Origin: Bacillota bacterium
GTDB lineage: Bacteria > Bacillota > SHA-98 > UBA4971
Reading direction: 5' to 3'
Assembly (NCBI GenBank): GCA_030024085.1
Contig: JASEJE010000008.1
Location: forward strand, 1 to 64,000
DNA length: 64,000 nucleotides
In this document: piece after piece, positions 9,535-20,483 of the stretch
Position numbering within the stretch: the stretch's first letter is position 1
How the letters are laid out: the number at the start of each line of letters is the position of its first letter
Program-made: the position numbers and the translations under genes
Notes under the pieces: generated by a model
The model's database searches: none
Seen by the model: only the letters and a program-made list of their open reading frames with translations
Told to the model about the DNA's origin: nothing

Positions 9535-10877
9535 AAGAAGTCTTCGACTATGTAGACCGGCACGCATCCGAGTTCGTCAGGGAGTTGCAGGGTTTCCTGC
9601 GCCAGCCCAGCATCTCCGCCCAGGGCAAGGGCGTGGAGGATGCTGCCAGGATCGTTGAGCGCATGTTTTCGTCCCTCGGCGCGAGGGTACAGGTATTGCG
9701 CGCAGGGGAGGCCGCGCCGCTCGTTACGGCGGAGATACCGGGCGGCGGGGAGGGAACCCTCCTCTTTTACAACCACTACGACGTGCAACCGCCGGAGCCT
9801 CTCGACAGATGGCAGCACGATCCCTTCGGCGCCGAGATCGACGGAGGGAAGATGTACGCGCGGGGGGTAGCCGACAACAAGGGAGACCTCGTGGCACGCG
9901 TCAAGGCCGTGCAGGCGCTTCTCAACACGAGGGGAAACCTTCCCGTGACAGTGAAGTTCGTGGCAGAAGGCGAGGAGGAGATCGGCAGCCCTAACCTTGA
10001 GCGCTACGCGAAGGAACACCCGGAGGTTTTCCGGGCCGACGCGTGCATATGGGAGACGGGAGGCCGCGATGAGGAAGGCAGGCTCGAGATCACGCTGGGC
10101 TGCAAGGGCCTGTGCTATGCCCACATAGAGGTGGAAGGGGGCAGCTTCGACCTGCACTCCTCGCTCGCTGCGGTCGTGCCCAATCCCGCGTGGAGACTGG
10201 TCTGGGCGCTCAGCTTGCTAAAGAACGACAGGGAGGAGGTCCTGATTCCCGGGTTCTACGACGACGTCCGCGAGCCGAGCCCCAGGGAGGTCGCGCTCAT
10301 CGAGAAGCTCCCCGCAGACCCCGAACGCCTGGCGAAGCAGTTCGGCGTCGACCGGCTCGTGCTGGGTCTCGTCGGCACGGAGGCCCTGAAGCGGCTCTAC
10401 TTCGGGCCTACCTGCAATGTGTGCGGTCTTTCCGCGGGATATGAGGGGCCTGGCTCGAAGACGGTCCTTCCCAGCCGGGCCATGGCCAAGCTGGACATGC
10501 GGCTGGTGCCGGACCAGCGGCCCACTGACATAACGAGGAAGTTCGAGGACTACCTCAGGGCGAAGGGCTGCGGCGACTTCCGCGTGACGTGGCTCGGGGC
10601 CGAGCACCCTGCCAGGACCGATCCGGACTCGCGCATCGTGAAGGTGCTCCGGGAGACGGTGGTTGAGCTCTACGGGAAAGAGCCTCTGGTATTCCCGACG
10701 TCGGCCGGCACAGGCCCCATGTACCAGGTAGCGGCCCAGTTCGGCACGCCGACCGCGGGCATCGGCATCGGCAACGTCGGGTCGCGGGTGCACGGGCCGG
10801 ACGAGAACGTGAGCGTGTCCGACTTTCTCGAGGGCATAAAGTGCATGGCCCTCGTGCTGGAAAGGTTCGCGGGGTAA
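9531..10877 (+). CDS. M20-family metallopeptidase (dipeptidase type)
   Basis: About 448 residues. A di-zinc exopeptidase shows YNHYDVQPPEP (ligand His, Asp), GVADNKGD, and the catalytic/ligand pair EGEEEIGS. A lid or dimerisation domain covers about 185-330. It belongs to the CNDP/PepV-like dipeptidase branch by its motifs. The ATG at 9531 overlaps the preceding stop (ATGA), which argues for translational coupling, rather than the earlier in-frame GTG at 9444. Confidence 0.9.
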   Translation: MKEVFDYVDRHASEFVRELQGFLRQPSISAQGKGVEDAARIVERMFSSLGARVQVLRAGEAAPLVTAEIPGGGEGTLLFYNHYDVQPPEPLDRWQHDPFGAEIDGGKMYARGVADNKGDLVARVKAVQALLNTRGNLPVTVKFVAEGEEEIGSPNLERYAKEHPEVFRADACIWETGGRDEEGRLEITLGCKGLCYAHIEVEGGSFDLHSSLAAVVPNPAWRLVWALSLLKNDREEVLIPGFYDDVREPSPREVALIEKLPADPERLAKQFGVDRLVLGLVGTEALKRLYFGPTCNVCGLSAGYEGPGSKTVLPSRAMAKLDMRLVPDQRPTDITRKFEDYLRAKGCGDFRVTWLGAEHPARTDPDSRIVKVLRETVVELYGKEPLVFPTSAGTGPMYQVAAQFGTPTAGIGIGNVGSRVHGPDENVSVSDFLEGIKCMALVLERFAG

Positions 10878-10947
10878 GTCCGACGGGCGCGCGGAGGAGG
10901 AGTCTACCAACAGGCGTCGAACGTTTTCGCCGGGAGGGGTTTTGTAC

Positions 10948-11997
10948 GTGAAGGTCATATGCACGGGCACCAGCGGTTCGGGCAAGCTCGACTACCTCAA
11001 AGGGGCGGTTGCCGCCGGAGAGGCGCTCGGCAAGAAGGTTCATCTTTTCAACGTCGGGGACCTCATGTTCAAGAAAGCGGACGAACTCGAGAGTCCTACG
11101 AGCCCCGAGAAGATACTCGACCTGTCTCCCTCGACCCTGCGGTCGCTTCGGGCCGCGGTCTTCGAGGAGATCCTGAAGAAAGCCGAGAAGGTCGAGAACT
11201 GCATCATCTCCACGCATGGTTGCTTCCGCTGGAAGAACTACCTCATGCCTGCATTTGACGTGCATTATCTCAACGAGCTCAAGCCCGATCTCTACATCAC
11301 CCTGATAGATAGCATCCTCAACGTCTCGAAGAGGCTCGAGGAATCGCCGGTGTGGCGGGGAAGGCTGTCACTGAAAGACGTCCTCATCTGGCGCGACGAG
11401 GAGATCTTCGTGACGAAGATGATGGCGTCTTACCAGCGCAAGCCTCATTACGTGGTGGCGGCGGGTCAGCCTGCAAGCACCGTTTACAACCTCATGTTCA
11501 GGCCTGAGGTCCCCAAGGTATACTTGAGCTTTCCAATAACACTCATGCACAACGACTCCGCGAAGATGCGGGAGGTAAGGGAGTTCCGGGACAGGCTGAG
11601 AGAGCACTTCGAGGTCTTCGACCCGCTTGCCGTGGAGGACACCGAGCTTACCTACGGTGTCAGTAAGGAGGAGTCGAGGACGTACAATCTCGCCGATATA
11701 GACCCAGAGTTCGGCATCGCCGCGTCGGAGAGGAGCGAGGTAGCGGACCAGACGGTCATCCGCGACTACATGTTGATCGACCAGAGCGACATGGTGGTCG
11801 TGTACTATCCGACCGACAAGACATCCCCTGGGGTGCTCTGCGAGATCATCTACGGCTCCACGAACAACAAGGAAGTGTACGCGATCTTCAAGGAACGCGT
11901 GAGCCCGTTTCTGAAGTTCCATTGCACAAAGGTGTTCGCCGACCAGGAGTCCTTCTTCGAGTACTTGAGGCAGACGGGCAAGATGCCTGAGAAGTAG
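10948..11997 (+). CDS. P-loop nucleotide kinase-like / nucleoside deoxyribosyltransferase-like fusion
   Basis: About 349 residues. The N-terminal half has Walker A GTSGSGK (residues about 6-12), an ISTHG strand and a lid-like WRDEEIFVTKMMA region, as in adenylate-kinase-like P-loop proteins. The C-terminal half (about 185-349) has YLSFPITLMHND, DQSDMVVVYYP and SPGVLCEIIYG, resembling the nucleoside 2-deoxyribosyltransferase fold with its conserved Glu. The GTG at 10948 is 8 nt after GGGAGGGG; the TTG at 10942 is too close. The function is unknown, probably in nucleotide salvage or signalling. Confidence 0.65.
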   Translation: MKVICTGTSGSGKLDYLKGAVAAGEALGKKVHLFNVGDLMFKKADELESPTSPEKILDLSPSTLRSLRAAVFEEILKKAEKVENCIISTHGCFRWKNYLMPAFDVHYLNELKPDLYITLIDSILNVSKRLEESPVWRGRLSLKDVLIWRDEEIFVTKMMASYQRKPHYVVAAGQPASTVYNLMFRPEVPKVYLSFPITLMHNDSAKMREVREFRDRLREHFEVFDPLAVEDTELTYGVSKEESRTYNLADIDPEFGIAASERSEVADQTVIRDYMLIDQSDMVVVYYPTDKTSPGVLCEIIYGSTNNKEVYAIFKERVSPFLKFHCTKVFADQESFFEYLRQTGKMPEK

Positions 11998-12057
11998 GCG
12001 GCAGCGTTGCCTCGTGAGGCCCGAAAGCCCCCAGGGGCCGCGAGGGAGGTGGCGGTG

Positions 12058-13815
12058 ATGCTCGAGGCGAATGTGGACAGCGCATGTCCGTTGCCCTGCC
12101 TGGTGGCGGTCGCAGGCTTCACCACCCCCGGCAGCGTGTTCGCTATGCCCGTCGAGGGACCTTTCCTCGCCACCCAGCGGCATATGTCCATGGCCATCTT
12201 CATGACGCTCACCATCCTCGGGGCGCTCCTCTTCGTCGTGCTCGCCACGGTAATGGCCAACAGGGCCCTGAGCAGGAAGGTAAGGGCCACCATCAGAGAC
12301 CTGTCCGAGTCCGAGGCAAAGTACCGACAGCTCATCGAAAACGCGAGCGACGGCATATTCGTGGCCGGCCTCGACGGCACAATCACCTTTGTGAACGAGC
12401 CCCTCGCGGCCATGCTCGGGTGCGGGGCTCACGAGCTTGTGGGGCGTAAGCTCTTCGATGTCGTGGCCAGCACGTGCCATGATGAGGTCGCCGCTGCGCT
12501 CTCGCCAGGCGGTGCCTCCCGTGACTGCCAGATGCTAGACGTAGAGCTGACGGGAGATGGCGGCAGGTCAGTGTACTGCCAGATCAATATGAGCGTCATT
12601 CACACGGAAGGCGCCCCCAGCGCCGTCCAGGGCGTGGTGCGAGACATGACCCAGAGGAGGCGGCTCGAGGAGGAACTGCGCCGCCAGACCGAGGAAGCAC
12701 GCCGCTTTGCCGCGGAGATGATGAGCGTACACAAGGTGGGGGTCGCAACCACATCGGTGCTCGATCTTTCGGCGCTCCTCGAGGTCATGTACGAGCAGGT
12801 GGCGGCCATCATAGGCAACGAGTCCTTTTTCGTAGCCCTCTTCGACGAGCAGGCTTCGGAGATCAGGTTCGAGATACTCGTGGACCATGGGGTGCGCGTG
12901 GCCAGCTTTGCGAGGCCGTATCCCACCGGGAAAGGGCTCACCGAGTGGGTGATAAGGTCCGGCAGGCCTCTCTTCATACGCGACTCGTCCATCGACATGG
13001 AGCGCGTGCCGACAGAAGCCATCATGCTCGGGGATAAGCCCCTGTCCGTGATTGCGGTGCCGCTTTCGGTTCAGAAGAGCGTCATCGGGGTCATGTCGGT
13101 GCAGAGCTACACCCAGCGGTTCGAAGAGGACCATGTACGGATCATGTCCACCATCGGCACCCAGGCCGCCATCGCAATCGAGAACGCCAGGCTGTACCGG
13201 GGACTCAAGGCCAAGAACGAACTGCTCCAAAAGAGCGAGGCGGAGCTCAAGCGGGTCAACGCCAGGCTCGATAGACAGCTTGCCGAAGTCACGCGGCTGC
13301 ACCGGGTAGCCGAGAGGCTGGCCATAACTGACTCGGTGACGGGGCTGTTCAATCACAGGCACTTCCAGGAGAGGCTTGCAGAGGAGCTTGCCAGGTGTGA
13401 GCGCTACGGTCGCTATCTGTCTCTGCTGATGGTGGACATCGATGACTTCAAGCAGTACAACGACCTGCTGGGGCACCCGGCTGGCGATGCGGCGCTGAAG
13501 GCGGTGGCAAGGCTCCTCACGAGGTCCGTTCGGTCCACCGATATAGTGGCGAGGTACGGGGGAGAGGAGTTCGTGGTCACACTCCTGGAGGCGCAGAAGG
13601 CGCATGCGCTCAGGGTGGCCGAGAAGATCAGGGCAAGGATAGAGGCATATCCGTTCCCCCACGAGGAGCAGATACCGAGCGGGCGTGTTACCGTCACGGT
13701 GGGGGTCGCCACGTACCCCGCTGACGCCAGGACCAAGAAAGACCTCATCTACCTCGCGGACATGGCGTGCTATCGCGGGAAGAGGGAGGGGCGCAACCGC
13801 GTCATCGAGGCGTGA
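12058..13815 (+). CDS. PAS-GAF-GGDEF diguanylate cyclase
   Basis: About 585 residues. It has one membrane segment (about 45-65), a PAS domain (about 85-205, EAKYRQLIENASDGIF), a short coiled coil, a GAF domain (about 230-385), then a GGDEF domain (about 415-585). The active site is YGGEEF. The inhibitory I-site RSTD lies five residues before it. The protein should make cyclic di-GMP in response to signals sensed by PAS or GAF. The ATG at 12058 follows GGGAGGTGG. Its 3' end overlaps the convergent atpC gene by 14 bp. Confidence 0.9.
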   Translation: MLEANVDSACPLPCLVAVAGFTTPGSVFAMPVEGPFLATQRHMSMAIFMTLTILGALLFVVLATVMANRALSRKVRATIRDLSESEAKYRQLIENASDGIFVAGLDGTITFVNEPLAAMLGCGAHELVGRKLFDVVASTCHDEVAAALSPGGASRDCQMLDVELTGDGGRSVYCQINMSVIHTEGAPSAVQGVVRDMTQRRRLEEELRRQTEEARRFAAEMMSVHKVGVATTSVLDLSALLEVMYEQVAAIIGNESFFVALFDEQASEIRFEILVDHGVRVASFARPYPTGKGLTEWVIRSGRPLFIRDSSIDMERVPTEAIMLGDKPLSVIAVPLSVQKSVIGVMSVQSYTQRFEEDHVRIMSTIGTQAAIAIENARLYRGLKAKNELLQKSEAELKRVNARLDRQLAEVTRLHRVAERLAITDSVTGLFNHRHFQERLAEELARCERYGRYLSLLMVDIDDFKQYNDLLGHPAGDAALKAVARLLTRSVRSTDIVARYGGEEFVVTLLEAQKAHALRVAEKIRARIEAYPFPHEEQIPSGRVTVTVGVATYPADARTKKDLIYLADMACYRGKREGRNRVIEA

Positions 13816-14065
13816 CGTCCGCAGGGTCCGCCAGGACGTCGACGCGGTCGGGCATGACGACGACGAAACCCCCGTCTACCTGGACATACTTGTGCTCCCC
13901 ATTGCAGGTGGCAGCGATGCGACCCGGGCGAAGGGCCGTCACCAGTGGGGCATGGTTGCCCAACACCTCGAAATCTCCCTCCGACCCCGGGATCATCACC
14001 GAGGAGGCGCGAGCTTCCAGGACTACCTTCGTCATCGTGAGAATCCGAAGAGCGATGTGACTCAT
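13802..14065 (-). CDS. atpC: ATP synthase epsilon subunit lacking the C-terminal helical domain
   Basis: 87 residues, against about 130-140 usual. The whole chain corresponds to the N-terminal beta-sandwich (PGSEGDFEVLGNHAPLVTALRPG), which connects gamma to the c-ring. The C-terminal two-helix domain, which in many bacteria inhibits ATP hydrolysis, is absent. Similar short epsilons are known in some lineages such as green sulfur bacteria. It is the last gene of the operon, and its stop codon lies inside the convergent GGDEF gene. Confidence 0.9.
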   Translation of the reverse strand: MSHIALRILTMTKVVLEARASSVMIPGSEGDFEVLGNHAPLVTALRPGRIAATCNGEHKYVQVDGGFVVVMPDRVDVLADPADVTPR

Positions 14066-14077
14066 GTTGTATGCGCC

Positions 14078-15628
<1,551 letters not shown>

Positions 15629-16693
15629 TCAGCGGAGGCTTTCGGCGCCGGTGGCGATCTCCGAGATCTCCTGCGTGATCTCGGCCTGCCTGGCCCGGTT
15701 GTATGTGAGCGTCAACCTCTCCATAAGTTCACCGGCGTTGTCCGTCGCCGAATCCATGGCGATGGTCCGCGCAGCAAGTTCGCTCGCCTTCGCCTCCACG
15801 AGGGCTGCGTACACCACTGACACGAGGTAGTGGGGAAAAAGCCTGTCGAGGACGGACTCCGGGGAGGGCTCATACGTAAGCGGCAGATCGAAGTCGCCCC
15901 GGTCTTCGTCGGTGCGGGCGTGGCTTTCGCGGCCATCGCCCTCCTCCCGGCCGCTGCCCCTTTCGCCGCCGGGGTTCGGGTCCTGGTGCACGTCCCGGAC
16001 GCGGTTTCGGTCCTGGCCGTCGTCCCCGTTCTCGCCCCCGTCCCAGTCCTCGTCCTCGTCCTCGCCCTCGCCCTTGCCCTGGCCTCGATCCTGGTAGCCG
16101 GCCTGCTGAGCCTTTTCGACGGGCAGCAGCTGTATGACATCCGGCCTGTACGAGCCCCGGGACATGAACCTTCCGAACACGAGGTGGAGGGAGTCTATCC
16201 GGCCGTCGACGTACAGGGCGAGCAGGTCCTCGGCCATTCGCCTGGCCAGCCTCTCATCGGGCGTATCAGGGAGATGGACGTACTCCTTGGCCGGCTGAAG
16301 ACCTCGCCTGCGAAAGAAGTCCCGCCCCTTCCTGCCCGCCGCCATCACCGTGATGCGGCCACGACCGCCGGCCGGCACTCTGGAGATGTGGGCCATCGCA
16401 AGCCGGAGGATCTCCGCGTTGTAGCCGCCTGCAAGGCCTCTGTCGGAGGTTATGACGAGGTACGCCGGGGCCGCGACTTCCGCTGGTTTGAGAAGCGGGT
16501 GTGCCCACGGCGGGGTCCGTGCTGCGATGTCGACGACGATGCGCCGGAGAGCCCCGGCATATGTGCGAGCGGGATCCACGAGCCTTTCGATCCGTCGCAG
16601 TCGCGTGGATGCTACGAGAGACATGGCGCGGGTGATCTGCTGTGTTCCACGGACGCTACGTATCCTGCGTCGAAGGTCCCGAAGTTCCTCCAT
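15629..16693 (-). CDS. atpG: ATP synthase F1 gamma subunit with acidic low-complexity insertion
   Basis: 354 residues, against about 285-300 usual. The N-terminal helix (LRRRIRSVRGTQQITRAMSLV), the Rossmann-like core (ITSDRGLAGGYN) and the C-terminal helix (ERLTLTYNRARQAEITQEISEI) are normal, so it should form the rotor shaft. The extra length is an Asp/Glu/Gly-rich stretch at about residues 196-266, encoded by GAGGAC/GGCGAG-type hexamers (15896-16108). It lies in a surface loop that varies in length between species. The reading frame is intact. Confidence 0.93.
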   Translation of the reverse strand: MEELRDLRRRIRSVRGTQQITRAMSLVASTRLRRIERLVDPARTYAGALRRIVVDIAARTPPWAHPLLKPAEVAAPAYLVITSDRGLAGGYNAEILRLAMAHISRVPAGGRGRITVMAAGRKGRDFFRRRGLQPAKEYVHLPDTPDERLARRMAEDLLALYVDGRIDSLHLVFGRFMSRGSYRPDVIQLLPVEKAQQAGYQDRGQGKGEGEDEDEDWDGGENGDDGQDRNRVRDVHQDPNPGGERGSGREEGDGRESHARTDEDRGDFDLPLTYEPSPESVLDRLFPHYLVSVVYAALVEAKASELAARTIAMDSATDNAGELMERLTLTYNRARQAEITQEISEIATGAESLR

Positions 16694-16703
16694 GCGGCCT
16701 GGC

Positions 16704-18299
16704 TCACGCTCCCTCGATAACCTGGCCTTCTATGCCGCCCTGGGCCTTCCTGGGCGAGGTCTCGACGGGGCCCTCCACGCCTTTCGGCGTGAAGACCTCT
16801 TTGAACTCCCTTATGGCCGACACGAGACGCGCCTCCAGGTCGTCATCGAGGTCCTTCCCTGAGGCGATGGCCTGGACGATGTCAGGGTGCGCCCTGTGCA
16901 TGTGCTCGATGAACTCGTCCCTGAAGGATGCGATGGCTTCCACGGGGATGTCGTCGAGGTGGCGGCGGACCACGGCGAATATGATAATGACCTGGTCCTC
17001 CACGGGCAGGGGCTGGTACTGCGGCTGTTTGAGCACCTCCACGATGCGCTTTCCCTTCTCCAGGCGGGCCTTCGTCTCAGGGTCGAGTTCCGTGCCGAAC
17101 TGCGCAAACTCCGCAAGCTCCCGGTACTGGGCGAGGTCGAGGCGCAGCCTTCCTGCCACCTTCTTCATGGCAGGCACCTGCGCCTCGCCTCCGACCCGCG
17201 ACACGGAGAGCCCCACGTTGACGGCGGGTCTCACCCCTGAGAAGAAGAGCTCGCTTTCGAGGTATATCTGCCCGTCGGTTATGGAGATCACGTTGGTCGG
17301 TATGTATGCCGACACGTCGCCGGCAAGCGTCTCGACGACGGGGAGGGCCGTCATCGAGCCGCCGCCGAGGTCGGGCGAGAGTTTCGCGGAGCGCTCCAGG
17401 AGTCGCGAGTGAAGGTAGAATATATCCCCGGGGAACGCCTCGCGTCCCGGCGGGCGCCTGAGGAGGAGGGATGTGGCTCTGTATGCTATGGCGTGTTTCG
17501 ATAGATCATCGTAGACGATGAGCGCGTGACGGCCGGTGTACATGAACTCCTCCGCCACGGCGCAGCCGGCGTAGGGAGCGATGTACTGAAGCGGCGCAAG
17601 CTCACTCGCGGATGCCGCCACCACGATAGTGTAGTCCATGGCTCCCTCATCCTCGAACAGCTTGACCAGCTTTGCGATGGTAGAGCGCTTCTGGCCGATC
17701 GCCACGTATACGCAGATGACATCCTTGCCTCGCTGGTTCAGGATGGTGTCGACGGCGATGGCGGTCTTTCCGGTCTGCCTGTCCCCTATGATTAGCTCCC
17801 TCTGTCCTCGCCCGATGGGGATCATGGAGTCGATGGCGAGAAGTCCAGTCTGGAGAGGTTCCGACACGGGAGTCCTCATGGCGATGCCAGGGGCCGGGTG
17901 TTCTATCGGGCGGCGGGTCGGCGAGTTTATCGGGCCTTTTTCGTCGATGGGCATTCCCAGGGCGTTCACCACCCTGCCCACCAGGGCGCCACCGACCGGC
18001 ACCTCGATGACCCGGCCAGTGCCGCGCGCGGTGTCGCCCTCTTTCACGTCCACGTCTGAACCCAGGAGCGCAACTCCGACGGTGTTCTCTTCGAGGTTGA
18101 GGATTATCCCGAACGCCCCGCTGGGGAACTCCACGAGCTCGCTCATCATGGCGCCCCGGAGTCCGGAAAGGCGGGCGATTCCGTCGCCCACCTCGAGGAC
18201 CGTGCCCCGGGTGTATATATCGAGGCCCGGGCGTATCTCGGCGAGGCGTGCTCGTATGGCTGACGCTACAGCCTCAGGCGAAAGCTCCAACAAGGTCAC
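16704..18299 (-). CDS. atpA: ATP synthase F1 alpha subunit
   Basis: 531 residues, the non-catalytic nucleotide-binding subunit of F1. It has the P-loop GDRQTGKT, the N-terminal barrel [11 protein letters not shown], and a C-terminal helical domain. The GTG start at 18299 overlaps the delta stop (GTGA). A TTG two codons later (18293) is better spaced from GGGAGA and could be used instead. It follows delta and precedes gamma. Confidence 0.96.
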   Translation of the reverse strand: MTLLELSPEAVASAIRARLAEIRPGLDIYTRGTVLEVGDGIARLSGLRGAMMSELVEFPSGAFGIILNLEENTVGVALLGSDVDVKEGDTARGTGRVIEVPVGGALVGRVVNALGMPIDEKGPINSPTRRPIEHPAPGIAMRTPVSEPLQTGLLAIDSMIPIGRGQRELIIGDRQTGKTAIAVDTILNQRGKDVICVYVAIGQKRSTIAKLVKLFEDEGAMDYTIVVAASASELAPLQYIAPYAGCAVAEEFMYTGRHALIVYDDLSKHAIAYRATSLLLRRPPGREAFPGDIFYLHSRLLERSAKLSPDLGGGSMTALPVVETLAGDVSAYIPTNVISITDGQIYLESELFFSGVRPAVNVGLSVSRVGGEAQVPAMKKVAGRLRLDLAQYRELAEFAQFGTELDPETKARLEKGKRIVEVLKQPQYQPLPVEDQVIIIFAVVRRHLDDIPVEAIASFRDEFIEHMHRAHPDIVQAIASGKDLDDDLEARLVSAIREFKEVFTPKGVEGPVETSPRKAQGGIEGQVIEGA

Positions 18300-18922
18300 T
18301 CTCCCGGCGGCGTTGCAGACGGCCCTGCAGGCGCTTGCGGCGTTTCGGGTGCGACGGCAGGGGATGCTTCGGCGCCTGCCGGTGCGGGGGCATCGAGTTC
18401 CTCGCGCAGCCTGCGGAGCCGACCGGCCACGCTCCCGTCGAGCACGGTGTCGCCCACCTGGACTATGAGACCTCCGAGGATTCCAGGGTCTACATCCTGC
18501 TCGATGACCACGTGGCCGCCGAGTTTCTCGGTGAGGCCTGCGCGAAGCGCTTCCATGTCGCCTGCCGAAAGCTCGACCGCGCTCGTCACGCGTGCGCGCA
18601 CCATGCCCCTGTCCTCGTCGAGGAGCCGGCGGTACGCGCTGGCCACCGCACCGACAGAGTCAACCAGGTTCTCGTCTATGAGCAGATCGACAAGGCCGAG
18701 GGTGACGGGTGAGAAGAGACCGCCCAGAACGTCAGAGACGATGGACCGCCTCTCTTCGGCGGGAAGGCCTGGGTCGGACAAGGTTCGCTTGAGAAGGGAT
18801 ACCGACGACAGCGCCTTCGTGACCTCTTCCAGCTCTCCGGCGACGGTCTGGGGGTCAAGGCGTTCCCTTGCGATGGAGAGCAGGGCCCTTGCAAGTGTGC
18901 CGGGGTCCAGCGCTGCCGTCAT
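18296..18922 (-). CDS. atpH: ATP synthase F1 delta subunit (OSCP)
   Basis: 208 residues. It joins the top of F1 to the b stalk. The N-terminal helical bundle ([11 protein letters not shown]) and the conserved C-terminal region ([21 protein letters not shown]) are present. A tail rich in Ala and Pro (about 177-208) extends beyond the usual end. It overlaps b by 4 bp at its start and alpha by 4 bp at its end. Confidence 0.92.
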   Translation of the reverse strand: MTAALDPGTLARALLSIARERLDPQTVAGELEEVTKALSSVSLLKRTLSDPGLPAEERRSIVSDVLGGLFSPVTLGLVDLLIDENLVDSVGAVASAYRRLLDEDRGMVRARVTSAVELSAGDMEALRAGLTEKLGGHVVIEQDVDPGILGGLIVQVGDTVLDGSVAGRLRRLREELDAPAPAGAEASPAVAPETPQAPAGPSATPPGE

Positions 18923-19419
18923 GAGACCTTCCCTCCAGGACTTGCCCCAGCAATCTCGCGGGCGGCGCGGGACGCGAGGCGGCGAAGGCCCTCAGCATCC
19001 AGTGCGTCGTGGATGGCCTGTGAGGCAATGGCAACCGAGAGATCCACCGCCTCCCTGCGGATGTCCTGAAGAGCCCGCTCTCTCTCGCGGCCAATCTCCT
19101 CGCGGGCCCGGGCCATGATGAGCGAGGCTTCCTCCGTGGCGAGCTTGCGGGCCTCGGCGCGGATCTGGTCCGACGCGCGCCTGGCCTCATCGGTGATCCC
19201 CCTGGCCTTCTCGCGCGCCCTTGATATCTCCGACTCTATCTCCCCCCTCAGCCTCGCGGCGTGCTCCCTGTCGGCCTCAGCGGCCAAGACTCGCTCGCGG
19301 ATGAATCGCTCCCGCCGCTCCAGGTACGCCTTCACCGGACCGAAGAGGTAGCGACGAAGGACGAGGAACAGAACGATGAAATTCAGTATTTGGAAGATGT
19401 ACGTATAATCGAGACGCAT
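18919..19419 (-). CDS. atpF: ATP synthase Fo b subunit
   Basis: 166 residues. A single N-terminal membrane helix (YIFQILNFIVLFLVLRRYLF) is followed by a long charged coiled coil (about 30-150), the peripheral stator stalk. The ATG at 19419 follows a GGAGGG site. It sits between c and delta. No second b-type gene is seen. Confidence 0.93.
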   Translation of the reverse strand: MRLDYTYIFQILNFIVLFLVLRRYLFGPVKAYLERRERFIRERVLAAEADREHAARLRGEIESEISRAREKARGITDEARRASDQIRAEARKLATEEASLIMARAREEIGRERERALQDIRREAVDLSVAIASQAIHDALDAEGLRRLASRAAREIAGASPGGKVS

Positions 19420-19484
19420 GACAACCCTCCAGGTTGGCGGCTGCTTCTGGGCGATGGGCCCGTGTATGCAGGACGGATTGTAGG

Positions 19485-20134
<650 letters not shown>

Positions 20135-20476
20135 TCAGCCCGCCTTCTCGAAGATGAACCCGTAGTAGTCTCTGCCCACGCCTTCCTTGACTACGCCCAC
20201 CGTTGCCCTGACTTTCATGCCCACGGTGAGGTCCTCCGTGTTCATGTGGCCGGAGACGCGAAGGCCATTCGGGAACTCAACGATGCCGAAACCGAGCCAG
20301 GGCTTCATGTAACCCTCGGGAAGGGCGTACACCCTGGTATAGGTGAGGAGCGTGCCCTCGCCTTCGAGGGGAACCGCTTCGAACTCGCGGCCGCCGCACC
20401 TGCGGCAGACCGCCCGCGCCGGGTGGAACAGCTTTCCGCACGCCGTGCACCTGTATGCGTACATCCTGGGCTCCAT
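20135..20476 (-). CDS. DUF35 zinc-ribbon/OB-fold acyl-CoA-associated protein
   Basis: About 113 residues. A rubredoxin-like zinc ribbon with two CxxC pairs (CTACGK and CRRCGG) is followed by an OB-fold (about 45-113). DUF35 proteins bind thiolase-superfamily partners and shuttle acyl-CoA, as in archaeal thiolase/HMG-CoA synthase complexes and steroid Ltp2/ChsH2-type aldolases. The ATG at 20476 lies 7 bp after the thiolase stop, with AAAGGAGGG inside the end of the thiolase gene. This implies tight coupling and probably a complex. Confidence 0.85.
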   Translation of the reverse strand: MEPRMYAYRCTACGKLFHPARAVCRRCGGREFEAVPLEGEGTLLTYTRVYALPEGYMKPWLGFGIVEFPNGLRVSGHMNTEDLTVGMKVRATVGVVKEGVGRDYYGFIFEKAG

Positions 20477-20483
20477 GGCCTCT

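Noticed and set aside
15830-16720. 296-codon plus-strand frame with a hydrophobic Val/Leu/Ala run
   Set aside because: It is antisense to atpG; the hydrophobic run is the complement of the acidic hexamer repeat.
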